From assembly GCA_951812975.1 (NCBI GenBank), contig CATOTC010000005.1, positions 1-64,000 on the forward strand: a stretch of 64,000 bases of DNA, read 5' to 3'. A program made the translations under genes and the position numbers. How positions within the stretch are numbered: position 1 is the first letter of the stretch; every line of letters starts with the position of its first letter. The stretch is from an uncultured Acidimicrobiales bacterium (lineage in GTDB: Bacteria; Actinomycetota; Acidimicrobiia; Acidimicrobiales; Aldehydirespiratoraceae). Under the pieces are notes generated by a model. That model was not told the origin of the DNA and did no database searches. It was given only the letters and a program-made list of their open reading frames with translations. Below, in pieces: positions 29,122-37,861 of this stretch.

Positions 29122-29847
29122 CTATCCGTTCGATGCCTCCAGTTCACGGGCGCGGGCGAATATCGCGTCGAGCATCGGTTCGGTCAAGCGGCCGGTGAAC
29201 GTGTTCTGTTGGCTCACATGAAAACTGCACAGCAGGGTCAGGCCGTTGCCGAGGGGAACTTCTCGGCCGTGCCCGAACTTGGGACGGGGCCGCAGACCGA
29301 AGTGTCGACACGCCACGCTGTGAGCGAACCCTCCCAGGGCCACGATCACCCTCAGCGAGTCGAGCGCCGCCAACTCGGCCTCCAGGAAAGGTTGACAATT
29401 GTCCCGCTCATCGGGAGTCGGTTTGTTGGCGACAGGTGCGCACTTCACGGGCGCGGTGATCCAGGCGCCGTCGAGCGTCAACCCGTCGTCACGGCTCGTT
29501 GACGACTCCTGGGATGCGTAACCTGCGCGCCACAGGGCCCGATACAACCAGTCGCCCGAGCGGTCGCCGGTGAACATCCGACCGGTGCGATTGGCACCGT
29601 GAGCGGCCGGTGCCAGGCCGAGCACCAACAGACGAGCTTCGGGGTCGCCGAAACCCGGGACCGGTCTGGCCCAATACTGTTGATCCCTGTAAGCCGCCCG
29701 TTTCTCCCGCCCGACCCGCTCACGCCAATCGACCAGCCGCGGACAGAGACGACACTGCACCACCTCATTCTCAATCTGACTGAGCAGGGCCGCGGCACGG
29801 TTCGCAGTATCGGCAACGGTGGAACTCGGATCGGGTGATTGCATCAC
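29122..29847 (-). CDS. udgB: Uracil-DNA glycosylase, family 5 (UDGb)
   Basis: The 241-residue Fe-S glycosylase excises uracil and other deaminated bases. Cluster ligands are CRLC near residue 32, plus C near 137 and DNC near 152. Motif A is GLAPAAHGANRTGRMF: the Ala replaces the catalytic Asp/Glu of other families, which identifies family 5. Motif B is the HVSQQNTFTG loop near 210. Length is typical. It is divergent from the phosphatase gene, with 25 bp between starts. Confidence 0.92.
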   Translation of the reverse strand: MMQSPDPSSTVADTANRAAALLSQIENEVVQCRLCPRLVDWRERVGREKRAAYRDQQYWARPVPGFGDPEARLLVLGLAPAAHGANRTGRMFTGDRSGDWLYRALWRAGYASQESSTSRDDGLTLDGAWITAPVKCAPVANKPTPDERDNCQPFLEAELAALDSLRVIVALGGFAHSVACRHFGLRPRPKFGHGREVPLGNGLTLLCSFHVSQQNTFTGRLTEPMLDAIFARARELEASNG

Positions 29848-29872
29848 TCACAGGGTACGTTGTGCAGCAGTC

Positions 29873-30520
29873 ATGGCCCGTAGATCAGACGCCCCCAAAC
29901 CGACATTGGTGCTGTTTGTGCGCCACGGACAAACACCCACGACCGGAGCCTCGCTTCCTGGCAGGGCACCAGGTCTACACCTTGCCGAGGAAGGGATCGC
30001 CCAGGCCTCCGCCGCAGCTCAGCGAATCGCCGCTCTCGACTCTGTCGCGGCCGTCTACGCCTCACCGATGGAACGAACACGCGAAACGGCCAAGCCGATC
30101 GCTCGAGCGCTGAAACTGCGTGTGAGACAGTCCCTCGGGCTGATCGAGTGCGACTTCGGAACGTGGACGGGCCGCAAGCTCGATGATCTGCGCAAGAAAC
30201 CCGAGTGGAAGCAGGTGCAGCGCTATCCGAGCGGATTCCGTTTCCCCAAAGGTGAGTCGTTCTCCGAAATGCAGAGCCGTGCGCTGGACACGGTCCACCG
30301 CCTTGTCGCCGCCCATCCTGGCGAGACCATCGCGGCTGTCTCCCACGCTGACGTCATCAAAGCAGTCGTGGCGTCGGCGACCGGCACCCACCTCGACCTC
30401 TTCCAACGCATCGTGGTGTCTCCCTGCTCCATAACCGCGATCCTCTACACGCCTGGAGGACCGATCGTTCTGACCGTGAACTCCACGGGCGACGACCTCA
30501 CAACACTGGTGCCGTCATGA
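29873..30520 (+). CDS. Histidine phosphatase, MSMEG_4193 family
   Basis: The 215-residue product has the phosphohistidine motif FVRHGQTPTTG at residue 12 and the second half-site AVSHADVIKAVV near 160. ATG at 29873 is used because the family starts just before the RHG motif. It is the first gene of a trio (with DUF3090 and SCO1664-like genes) widely conserved in actinobacteria and usually next to mshC of mycothiol synthesis. The substrate is unknown. Its stop overlaps the next start as ATGA. Confidence 0.9.
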   Translation: MARRSDAPKPTLVLFVRHGQTPTTGASLPGRAPGLHLAEEGIAQASAAAQRIAALDSVAAVYASPMERTRETAKPIARALKLRVRQSLGLIECDFGTWTGRKLDDLRKKPEWKQVQRYPSGFRFPKGESFSEMQSRALDTVHRLVAAHPGETIAAVSHADVIKAVVASATGTHLDLFQRIVVSPCSITAILYTPGGPIVLTVNSTGDDLTTLVPS

Positions 30521-31005
30521 GCCGATCCTTCGACTTTCAAAAACTCGACTTTCTTACGGTCGGAACCCTCGGACCCAAGGGTCAGCGCGAGTTCTTTCTG
30601 CAGGCCCGCAGCGAGGGTCAGCTGGTTTCGCTGAAGGTGGAGAAGCAGCAGGTAGCCGCCCTCGCGGAGTACCTGGACCGGGTCCTGCGCGAACTCCCCG
30701 ATGGTGAGATCGGCGATCCCCCGTCAGACCTCGACCTGAGAGAACCGGTTGTCACGGAGTGGACGGTCGCCAGCCTCGCCATCGCCTACGCCCAAGAACT
30801 CGACCGCCTCGTTGTCGTGGCGGAGTCTTTCGTCGACGACGAAGACGACGAACCCTTCCAGGCCCGGTTCTTCCTACAGCGTGCAGACGTGGCCGGACTC
30901 ATCGACCGTGCCCGCTCGGTGGTGGCGGCAGGACGTCCACCATGTCAATATTGCGGCCAACCACTCGAAGCCCGCAACGGCGACTGGTGCCCGTGCCGAA
31001 ACTGA
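30517..31005 (+). CDS. DUF3090 family protein
   Basis: The 162-residue product matches DUF3090: the N-terminal RQFxxG-like region (FLTVGTLGPKGQREFFLQA), LKVEKQQVAALAEYL, and a C-terminal zinc-ribbon-like CQYCGQPLEARNGDWCPC. Function is unknown. The gene overlaps the phosphatase by 4 bp. Confidence 0.9.
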   Translation: MSRSFDFQKLDFLTVGTLGPKGQREFFLQARSEGQLVSLKVEKQQVAALAEYLDRVLRELPDGEIGDPPSDLDLREPVVTEWTVASLAIAYAQELDRLVVVAESFVDDEDDEPFQARFFLQRADVAGLIDRARSVVAAGRPPCQYCGQPLEARNGDWCPCRN

Positions 31006-31110
31006 CTGTGCTAGCGCCGGGCACTGTGCTGTTGCCGGGCGTGGCCGGAGCCGCGGCAGTGCCGAAAGCAGCCCGAGCCGCGGGGCGTTGGGCGTGACCG
31101 GAGCGGTGGG

Positions 31111-31860
31111 ATGAGCGGGGGTGAATCGCCGTTCTTTGATCGCGAGCCGGTCGCCACCGAGCGTGCGTTGGCACTGCTCTCCGAAGGGGAGCTGGAACTG
31201 GTCGGACGGATGCCCTATTCCTCCAACGCAACCTTTCTCGTCAACGTCTCCCATGATGGACTGCGGGCCCAGGCGATCTACAAGCCGCTGCAAGGGGAAC
31301 GTCCGCTGTGGGACTTCCCCGACGGCCTCTACCGACGAGAGGTCGCAGCCTTCCTAGTCGCCGATGATCTCGGCTGGGACGTGGTCCCTCCCACAGTCGT
31401 ACGCGACGACGCGCCACTCCAGACGGGGGCGCTGCAACTGTTCGTTCCCCACGAGTACGAGGAGCACTACTTCACCATGCACGAGGCCGGCGACCGCTAC
31501 GACGGGTCCTTCCGCCAGATCTGTGCGCTCGACCTGGTCATCAACAACACCGATCGGAAATCGGGGCACTGTCTGCTGGGAACCGACAGCCGAATCTGGG
31601 CGATCGACCACGGCCTGGCATTTCACCACCAGTTCAAACTCCGCACGGTGATCTGGGACTTCGCCGGCGAGCCACTGCCCGAACAGCTGCAGGACGACCT
31701 TTGGGCGTTTCTCGACCGGGGGATTCCGGAGCCGATCGCGGCACTCCTCGACCCCCTGGAACAGGACGCGATGCTCACCCGAACCAAGGCATTGGCCATC
31801 AACAGAGCCTTCCCGCACGGTGACAGCAACCGACACCGCTGGCCTTGGCCGCTGGTGTGA
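31111..31860 (+). CDS. SCO1664-like protein with PI3K/PI4K-type kinase fold
   Basis: The 249-residue product matches the third member of the conserved trio. The motifs are NATFLVNVSHDG and AIYKPLQGERPLWDFP (nucleotide-binding Lys). The catalytic-type ALDLVINNTDRKSGHCLL follows, and then the metal-binding IWAIDHGLAFH. The fold resembles PI3/4-kinases; the substrate is unknown. Start codon choice is open: ATG at 31111 leaves a 105-bp gap from DUF3090 that is GC-rich and has no recognisable feature. Confidence 0.88.
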   Translation: MSGGESPFFDREPVATERALALLSEGELELVGRMPYSSNATFLVNVSHDGLRAQAIYKPLQGERPLWDFPDGLYRREVAAFLVADDLGWDVVPPTVVRDDAPLQTGALQLFVPHEYEEHYFTMHEAGDRYDGSFRQICALDLVINNTDRKSGHCLLGTDSRIWAIDHGLAFHHQFKLRTVIWDFAGEPLPEQLQDDLWAFLDRGIPEPIAALLDPLEQDAMLTRTKALAINRAFPHGDSNRHRWPWPLV

Positions 31861-31909
31861 GCGCAGCGTCAACCTGCCGCTACTCAACAGGTGTGGATAA
31901 GTCTGTGCA

Positions 31910-31929
31910 TTTTGTGAAAAATCACAAAA
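31910..31929. terminator. Palindrome between convergent SCO1664-like gene and etfA
   Basis: Perfect 8-bp arms TTTTGTGA and TCACAAAA surround AAAA. They lie 50 bp after one stop and 40 bp before the etfA stop. The convergent setting favours a bidirectional terminator, though the stem is AU-rich and weak. It also resembles a CRP-type site but with the wrong spacing. Confidence 0.4.
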
Positions 31930-31968
31930 GCCGAGAATGGCGCAAGATCCCAGTTCTTCTGCTGTTGA

Positions 31969-32937
31969 TCAGCCGCTGAGAGCTTCAATCAGCTTGGGCA
32001 GAACCTTGTGGACATCGCCGACAATGCCCAGATCAGCAACCGCGAAGATCGGCGCTTCGGAATCCTTGTTGATGGCGATGATGTTCTTCGATCCCTTCAT
32101 GCCGACAAGGTGCTGCGTTGCTCCTGAAATCCCACAGGCGATATAGACCGTCGGTTTGACGACCTTGCCGGTCTGACCGACCTGATAGCTGTAGGGAACC
32201 CAGCCCGCGTCGACGATGGCACGACTGGCGCCGGGAGCGGCTCCCACCGCTTTGGCCAGGTCCTCGATCATCGAGTACGCCTCTGAGTCGCCGAGTCCAC
32301 GACCACCCGAGACAACAATGTTCGCTTCATCGAGCTTGGGGCCGACCGACTCCTCTGCGAAGGTGGCAACGACACGCGCTGCACCTGCGGCTCCCAGGTC
32401 GCCGACAGCAAGGTCCTCCACGTCGGCCTCCGCGCCGCCGACCGGTTCGGCCGCGAACGACTTAGGGCGAACCAGGAAGATCCCCGGGTTGTCCGAAGTG
32501 TTCTTGGTCATAACATCGGTCGCGCCGCCGAAGATCGGCTCGCTGCCCAACAGGTCGTCACCGTCCACGACGAGGTCGACGATGTTGGTGATGACCGGCG
32601 AGTTGAGCTTCACCGACAGCCTCGCGGCGACGTCACGACCGTCCTGGGTCGTGCCGAGCAGGAAAGCCTCCGGTGCGTCCACATCGCCGCTGTCGATCGC
32701 CTCAGCGACCGCGGAGGCAACCGAAACGCCCTGCATGGCCCCGTCAAGGTCACCCGTGCTGTAGACGGTCTCCGCGCCGTGGTCACCCAACTCCTCGGCG
32801 TGGTCGTCGCCGTCGGCAGCCATGAACACCTCGACGGTGTCGGCGATCTCGCGGGCTTTCGCCAGCATCTCCAGGGTGATCGTGGCGACGGCATCGCCGT
32901 TGGCCTCACCGAACACCCAGATCTTCTCGAGTCCCAT
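31969..32937 (-). CDS. etfA: Electron transfer flavoprotein alpha subunit
   Basis: The 322-residue product has the ETF alpha N-terminal domain and the C-terminal FAD domain. [21 protein letters not shown] is near 210, followed by [43 protein letters not shown] and [20 protein letters not shown] end it. It carries electrons from acyl-CoA and other dehydrogenases to the quinone pool. It lies 13 bp after etfB. Confidence 0.96.
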   Translation of the reverse strand: MGLEKIWVFGEANGDAVATITLEMLAKAREIADTVEVFMAADGDDHAEELGDHGAETVYSTGDLDGAMQGVSVASAVAEAIDSGDVDAPEAFLLGTTQDGRDVAARLSVKLNSPVITNIVDLVVDGDDLLGSEPIFGGATDVMTKNTSDNPGIFLVRPKSFAAEPVGGAEADVEDLAVGDLGAAGAARVVATFAEESVGPKLDEANIVVSGGRGLGDSEAYSMIEDLAKAVGAAPGASRAIVDAGWVPYSYQVGQTGKVVKPTVYIACGISGATQHLVGMKGSKNIIAINKDSEAPIFAVADLGIVGDVHKVLPKLIEALSG

Positions 32938-32950
32938 GTCGTGTCCTCCC

Positions 32951-33730
32951 TCACAGAACCTTGAGTTCGTCGAGGAAGGCCACGATCCGCTCGTGGGCGT
33001 CTCCCTCGTCTTCTATCACTTCGCCCGCCTCACGGGTCGGGGCGTCGGCAACGCTCACAATCTCCTGGGAGCCTCCGGCCCAGCCGACAGAACCGGCGTC
33101 GATTCCGAGATCGCTGATCCCGAGCTCGTCGACCGGTTTCGACTTCGCGGACATGATCCCCTTGAAGGACGGGTATCGGGGTTCGACCACTCCTGCGGTC
33201 ACCGATACGACCGCCGGCAGCGGACACTCGACATCGTCGTAGCCCGCCTCGGTCTGGCGCTGCACCTTGGCTGTGCCGCCGTCGACCGCGACTGCCTTTG
33301 CGAACGTGACCGACGGAAGGCCCAACAACTCGGCCACCATCTCAGGAACGGTGCCCGTGTAACCGTCGCTGGACTCGGTCGCAGCCAACACCAGGTCGGG
33401 TTCACTGCGGGCGATCGCCGCGGCCAGAACCTTGGCCGTTCCGAGCGCATCGGATCCCTTGAGTGCCTCGTCGCTCACCAGCGTGGCGCTGTCGGCACCC
33501 ATGGCCAGCGCAGTGCGCAGACCGGTGACCTGATTGTCCGGAGCCATCGAGACTAGGTGTACCGAACCGTCGCCGGCAGTGTCGACGAGCTGCAGGGCCA
33601 TCTCGACCCCGTAGCTGTCGGATTCGTCGAGAATCAGCTTCTGATCACGCACGAGTGTGTTGGTTTCCGGATCGAGCGCACCCGGATCGGCCGGGTCCGG
33701 GATTTGTTTAACGCAGACAACAACTTTCAT
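32951..33730 (-). CDS. etfB: Electron transfer flavoprotein beta subunit
   Basis: The 259-residue product has the N terminus KVVVCVKQIPDP and the AMP-binding region ALAMGADSATLVSD. The beta-subunit loop LVLAATESSDGYTGTVPEMVAELLGLP follows, and later LPAVVSVTAGVVEPRYPSFKGIM. It is co-transcribed with etfA and divergent from the lipid-kinase gene. Confidence 0.96.
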   Translation of the reverse strand: MKVVVCVKQIPDPADPGALDPETNTLVRDQKLILDESDSYGVEMALQLVDTAGDGSVHLVSMAPDNQVTGLRTALAMGADSATLVSDEALKGSDALGTAKVLAAAIARSEPDLVLAATESSDGYTGTVPEMVAELLGLPSVTFAKAVAVDGGTAKVQRQTEAGYDDVECPLPAVVSVTAGVVEPRYPSFKGIMSAKSKPVDELGISDLGIDAGSVGWAGGSQEIVSVADAPTREAGEVIEDEGDAHERIVAFLDELKVL

Positions 33731-33790
33731 AGCCCACGAGTCTGCCAGCGACGTTGCCGAATGCCTATCTGAGTTGAGCGGATAGTTTTA

Positions 33791-34717
33791 ATGTTCTTGC
33801 GCATCCTCTTTATCGTCAATTCGGTCGCCTCCTCAGTGACCGCCCGCCGCCGAGTCATCATCTACAAGATTCTTTCGGCTGACCATGACGTGACCCTGGC
33901 CGAGACCAGTCGTCCGGGACATGCGACGCGCCTCGCCCAGTCCGCCGCCAACGACAACTACGACCTCGTGGTCGTGCTCGGCGGCGACGGGACTGTGAAT
34001 GAAGCCGCCAACGGTCTCGCCGGCACCAACACCGCGTTGGCGACGCTTCCCGGAGGCTCAACCAACGTCCTCTCCCGGATCCTCGGTCTTCCCGACGATC
34101 CAGCCGATGCCTGCCTGGTGCTGCTCGATGCGATCGACAGGGGTTCGATCCACCGCATAGGTCTTGGAGCGGTGGAGGGGCGTTACTTCCTGTTTCACTG
34201 CGGTGTCGGTTTCGACGCCGCGGTCGTGGAGCAGGTCGAGACTCGCGGACCGTGGAAACGCTGGGCGGGTCATCCCCTGTTCGTGTGGGCGGCACTCGAC
34301 ACCTGGGTGCGCGGGGTCGACCGCCGCAACCCTCCGCTGCGAGTCATCGGCCCGACCGGCGACGAACTCGCCGAGGGCTTCATGACGGTGGTCATGAACA
34401 CCAATCCCTACACCTATCTGGGAAGCCGTCCCATCGACCTGGTTCCGGGCCTCACCCTCACCGATCCCCTCGCGGTGGTGACCCTCGAAGAGCTCCGGTT
34501 GAGGGCCCTCGGCCCGGTGTTGGCAGCTGCGCTGCGGGGCAGAGACCTGCGCGAACAGCGCCATGTCGATCTCCGTACCGACATGCGGTCGCTGGTGATC
34601 GAGTGCGACCCCCCTTCGCCGTACCAGGTTGACGGCGACTACCTGGGCGCGAGTAAACGTCTGCGGTTCACCTGGACCCCTGAGCGGCTCTCGCTGTTGA
34701 TGCCCGAGTCTCGGTGA
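33791..34717 (+). CDS. Diacylglycerol kinase-family lipid kinase
   Basis: The 308-residue product has the DAGK catalytic motif VVVLGGDGTVNEAANGL near residue 60 and LPGGSTNVLSRILGLP near 95. The C-terminal sandwich domain contains VDGDYLG-type residues (YQVDGDYLGASK). The family phosphorylates diacylglycerol, sphingoid or undecaprenol-type lipids; the substrate here is unknown. It is close to the convergent GDPD gene, fitting lipid turnover. Confidence 0.9.
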   Translation: MFLRILFIVNSVASSVTARRRVIIYKILSADHDVTLAETSRPGHATRLAQSAANDNYDLVVVLGGDGTVNEAANGLAGTNTALATLPGGSTNVLSRILGLPDDPADACLVLLDAIDRGSIHRIGLGAVEGRYFLFHCGVGFDAAVVEQVETRGPWKRWAGHPLFVWAALDTWVRGVDRRNPPLRVIGPTGDELAEGFMTVVMNTNPYTYLGSRPIDLVPGLTLTDPLAVVTLEELRLRALGPVLAAALRGRDLREQRHVDLRTDMRSLVIECDPPSPYQVDGDYLGASKRLRFTWTPERLSLLMPESR

Positions 34718-34727
34718 GCCGTGCCGC

Positions 34728-35411
34728 TCAGGCGTCGATGACCGCGCGCGCCACATCGGGGACGTTGGTGCAGATTCCGTCGACTCCCATCTCGATGAGC
34801 TGAGCCATCCGCTGCGGGTCGTCGACGGTCCAGACGTTCACCAACAGTCCTGCCGCATGGGCCCGATTGACGAAATTGATGTCGACGAGGACGTCCCAGG
34901 GGTGGATCGTCTTCATTTCATGGGCGACGGCACGGCCGATGGCGCTGGCCGGGTCGGTCATCTGGAACAGCAGCCAACCGCACGGGATCGACGGGTCGAC
35001 AGCGCGGATCCGGTCCACCGCGTCGATGTTGAACGAAGTGATCAGGGCTCGTTCGGGTCCGAGATATGCCTGTACCAAGCCCGCCACCGCGTCGGCGACC
35101 AGGTGGTCCTCGTCGTAGTCGGGGTCATTGGGGAGGTTCTTGATCTCGATGTTGACGCTTGTCCCCTCACAGGCTTCAAGGGCCTCTGCAAGGTTCGGAA
35201 TGTAGTCGGGCAGTTCCTCACTGGAGACTTCTGCCAGGATCCGTCCGTCGGCGAGGTGGGCGTCGTGGTGGACCACGACCACACCGTCGGCGGCGCGCCG
35301 AGCATCGAGTTCGACCCATTCAGCACCCATCGTCTGCGCCAACCGGAACGCATCCAGGGTGTTCTCCTGAGCTGCTTTCGACGCTCCTCGGTGTGCGATC
35401 ACTTGGGTCAT
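34728..35411 (-). CDS. Glycerophosphodiester phosphodiesterase
   Basis: The 227-residue TIM-barrel enzyme hydrolyses glycerophosphodiesters to glycerol 3-phosphate and an alcohol. Catalytic elements are visible: IAHRGASKAAQENTLDAF, the metal ligands WVELDARRAADG and VVHHDAHL, NIEIKNL, and VNVWTVDDP near the end. There is no signal peptide, so it is cytoplasmic (UgpQ-like). Confidence 0.92.
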   Translation of the reverse strand: MTQVIAHRGASKAAQENTLDAFRLAQTMGAEWVELDARRAADGVVVVHHDAHLADGRILAEVSSEELPDYIPNLAEALEACEGTSVNIEIKNLPNDPDYDEDHLVADAVAGLVQAYLGPERALITSFNIDAVDRIRAVDPSIPCGWLLFQMTDPASAIGRAVAHEMKTIHPWDVLVDINFVNRAHAAGLLVNVWTVDDPQRMAQLIEMGVDGICTNVPDVARAVIDA

Positions 35412-35501
35412 CAGCCAGAGTCTCGCGGATTTTGAGCCCGTCCGTGCACAGCGGTTGCGGCTCGTCGGTTCAGAAAAAACAGAACAAGTTTCAAAAAACC
35501 C

Positions 35502-35531
35502 TTGCGGGGAAGGAGAACCTGTTCCTATTAT
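35502..35531 (+). promoter_or_regulatory. Putative promoter of whiB1
   Basis: TTGCGG at 35502 and TATTAT at 35526 are separated by 18 bp, predicting a start near 35538 and a ~60-nt leader. An AT-rich, A-tract segment lies just upstream (35472-35499), and a small GAAC-CT-GTTC palindrome sits at the -10 edge. Confidence 0.55.
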
Positions 35532-35596
35532 TGCCGGATCGCCGGGAGACCAGCGACACGAAGACGCCCAGAAAATAGCGCACTAGGAGGATGATC

Positions 35597-35890
35597 GTGG
35601 CCCTCACAGCCGACGCTTTCGCATCCGCACTCGACTGGCGAGTTGAAGCGGCATGTCGCGACACAGACCCAGCACTGTTCTTTCCGGTGGGAACCACCGG
35701 GCCGGCGGTCGATCAGATCGCATCCGCCAAACAGGTCTGTTTCTCATGCCAATGCAAGGACGAGTGCCTGGACTTCGCGCTCACCACCAACCAGGACACC
35801 GGCGTCTGGGGCGGAACCTCTGAAGAGGAACGCCGAGTCATCCGTCGGCGCTTGCGGGCCGCCGCAGCCCTCGCCAAGACCCGCACCTGA
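35597..35890 (+). CDS. whiB1: WhiB1-like Fe-S transcriptional regulator
   Basis: The 97-residue protein has the four cluster cysteines (AACRD; CFSC; CKDEC) in C-x2-C-x5-C spacing. The sigma-contact loop DTGVWGGTSEEERR and a basic RRRLRAAAA tail follow. ELFFP-type residues (ALFFPVG) match WhiB1 best. An AGGAGG at 35585-35590 abuts the ATG at 35591 but sits 6 bp before the GTG at 35597, so GTG is the better start. The neighbouring histidine kinase matches the M. tuberculosis whiB1-pdtaS (Rv3219-Rv3220c) arrangement. Confidence 0.92.
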   Translation: MALTADAFASALDWRVEAACRDTDPALFFPVGTTGPAVDQIASAKQVCFSCQCKDECLDFALTTNQDTGVWGGTSEEERRVIRRRLRAAAALAKTRT

Positions 35891-35941
35891 GCGTCGCCGA
35901 GAACCGCGCAAACCAACCCGCGCTGACCGGACGGTCCTTCG

Positions 35942-37522
35942 CTAACCGAACGGCAGGGCAGGACCCGGGCGCGGAACCCGCACATCGACGGTGGTACCCG
36001 CCGAACCTCCACGATCGGGGCCGTCAGCTGTGGCGTCTCGACGGGCGAAGGTGATCCGTCCACCAAGATCCGACACCACGAAAGTGCGAACGATCGTCAA
36101 GCCCAGTCCTGCATCGCGGTCAAGTGAGAATCCCTCAGGAACTCCCGGGCCGTGGTCCTGCACGCAGATCGACAGCTCCTTGCTGTCACCGCCGAGTCGA
36201 ACACTGACTGGATGTTCAGATCCGGAACCGTGGTCGATGGAGTTCTGCAACAACTCGGTGACCACCACGGCCAGAGGCATCGAGACGTCACCGCCGAGTT
36301 CCCCGATACTGCCACTCACCTCGATCTTCACGGGGCGTTCCGGTGCGCCGAGCCCCTCCTCGACCATCCGAACCAGCCTGCCGACCACGGCATCAAAGTC
36401 GACGATGTCGCCTGCATCGGCGGTCAGGGTCTCGTGAACCACAGCGATCGACCCGATCCGGCGAGCCGATTGTTCAACCGCGGCGATCGCCTCGGGGGAT
36501 GAGAGACGCCTGGTCTGAAGACGGAGCAGGGACTGGATGGTCTGCAGGTTGTTCTTCACACGATGGTGAATCTCACGAATCGTGGTGTTCTTGGAGATCA
36601 GCAGTCGATCCCGGCTGCGCAACTCAGAGATGTCGCGCAGCAGACCGACGGCACCGGTCACTCTCCCGTGCTCAACAAGCGGATGGCAACGGACCACGAC
36701 GCACGCATCCTCGGCCTCCTCGAACTCATCGACAGTGCTGTGACGCGAGGAGAACGCCCGACGCACGGCCGACTCGTCGATGCCGAGCTCCCGCAGTCGC
36801 CTGCCCTCCAAGTTGCTGAGCACCCGCAGGCGATGCATCGCCGAAACTGCGTTCGGCGAGGCGTACTCGATCCGCCCTTCACGATCCAGAACAACCACAC
36901 CGTCACCCACACGCGGCTCACGCAGTTCACCGACCCGCTCCGATTCCGCGAACGGAAAGGCTCCGTCGGCGATCATTTGAGCCAACCGCTCCCCGACAGC
37001 TCGATACGGGCGTTCGACCGGGCTCCTATGCCGAACGAAAGCCGACTCTGCCTCCCTTGTGAGCACGGCCAAGATCTCGCCGTCGCCGCGCACCGGGATG
37101 TACTCGACCGCGATCTGCGCACCCGCGCCCGGCATCCTGATGTCCTCCTCGACCAGTTGATCATGGTCCGGGCTGTGGAGGTCGCTTCTGGTGATCAAGC
37201 CCTGAAGCCTCTTGTGCTCCGTCATCGCACGCGCCAGCAGCGGATTGTCGACAACCGAGACGGTCTGGCCGACCGGGTCGCCGTAGTGGACCGTCGCGCC
37301 GGTCACCGAACGCGTGTGGCCCAAAACAACGAATTCGCCCGTATTGGCAATATTCGGTTTGCCGCGCTCACTCGGCAACCCATTCTTTGGGACGTACAGC
37401 AGTAGATCGCTGAACGACAGATCGCTCAGCAACGACCATGAACTGACCAAGCGCTGAAGATGGGCAATCGCCGCGGAGTCGAGCGAGGTCTTCGCTCGAG
37501 CGATCTCCGCGAGGCTGGCCAC
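35942..37522 (-). CDS. pdtaS: PdtaS-like sensor histidine kinase
   Basis: The 526-residue soluble kinase has an N-terminal GAF-like domain (about 10-150) and a PAS domain (about 205-305; GVVVLDREGRIEYASPNA). The HisKA_2 phosphoacceptor IREIHHRVKNNLQTIQSLLRL is near 320. HATPase_c (about 400-515) has an N box LLQNSIDHG and G box DHGPGVPEGF / GLGLTIVR. PdtaS signals to the RNA-binding antiterminator PdtaR in mycobacteria. No pdtaR is seen here. There is no membrane segment. Confidence 0.92.
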   Translation of the reverse strand: MASLAEIARAKTSLDSAAIAHLQRLVSSWSLLSDLSFSDLLLYVPKNGLPSERGKPNIANTGEFVVLGHTRSVTGATVHYGDPVGQTVSVVDNPLLARAMTEHKRLQGLITRSDLHSPDHDQLVEEDIRMPGAGAQIAVEYIPVRGDGEILAVLTREAESAFVRHRSPVERPYRAVGERLAQMIADGAFPFAESERVGELREPRVGDGVVVLDREGRIEYASPNAVSAMHRLRVLSNLEGRRLRELGIDESAVRRAFSSRHSTVDEFEEAEDACVVVRCHPLVEHGRVTGAVGLLRDISELRSRDRLLISKNTTIREIHHRVKNNLQTIQSLLRLQTRRLSSPEAIAAVEQSARRIGSIAVVHETLTADAGDIVDFDAVVGRLVRMVEEGLGAPERPVKIEVSGSIGELGGDVSMPLAVVVTELLQNSIDHGSGSEHPVSVRLGGDSKELSICVQDHGPGVPEGFSLDRDAGLGLTIVRTFVVSDLGGRITFARRDATADGPDRGGSAGTTVDVRVPRPGPALPFG

Positions 37523-37540
37523 CGAACGTACCGCCGTTCC

Positions 37541-37768
37541 TCAGCCGAAGCCGATCGGGTTGCCCCCTTCGGGGCCCAGTTCAACGAACGCGATCTTCGA
37601 AGCCGCCACCACCACTTCCCTGCCCTTCTCGTCGGTCAACCACAGCGTTGCGGTCGCACCGCTGATCGCCTCGTCAATCGAGTTCTTGACCGAGGAACGG
37701 TCGGTTTCGTCGGGAAGTTGGACCACGATCTCACGGGCGTGGTCACTCACTCCAATGCGGACATCCAC
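37541..37768 (-). CDS. DUF3107 family protein
   Basis: The 75-residue product matches the actinobacterial DUF3107 (TB9.4-type) family: MDVRIGVSDHAREIVVQLPD, then LWLTDEKGREVVVAASKIAFVELGPE near the end. The function is unknown. It precedes pdtaS by 18 bp. Confidence 0.88.
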   Translation of the reverse strand: MDVRIGVSDHAREIVVQLPDETDRSSVKNSIDEAISGATATLWLTDEKGREVVVAASKIAFVELGPEGGNPIGFG

Positions 37769-37861
37769 TTGTCTGTTCTCCTCAGTTGGCTCAACCGCAC
37801 TCCACGAAACCAGTGCCTGAAGCGAATTATTACAGGACAGCCAGCGTGGCGGGCGGACCGG

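Noticed and set aside
31910..31929. CRP/FNR-type operator (TGTGA...TCACA)
   Set aside because: The spacer is 4 bp rather than the 6 bp of CRP sites, and the site lies between two convergent gene ends, where a terminator is more likely.
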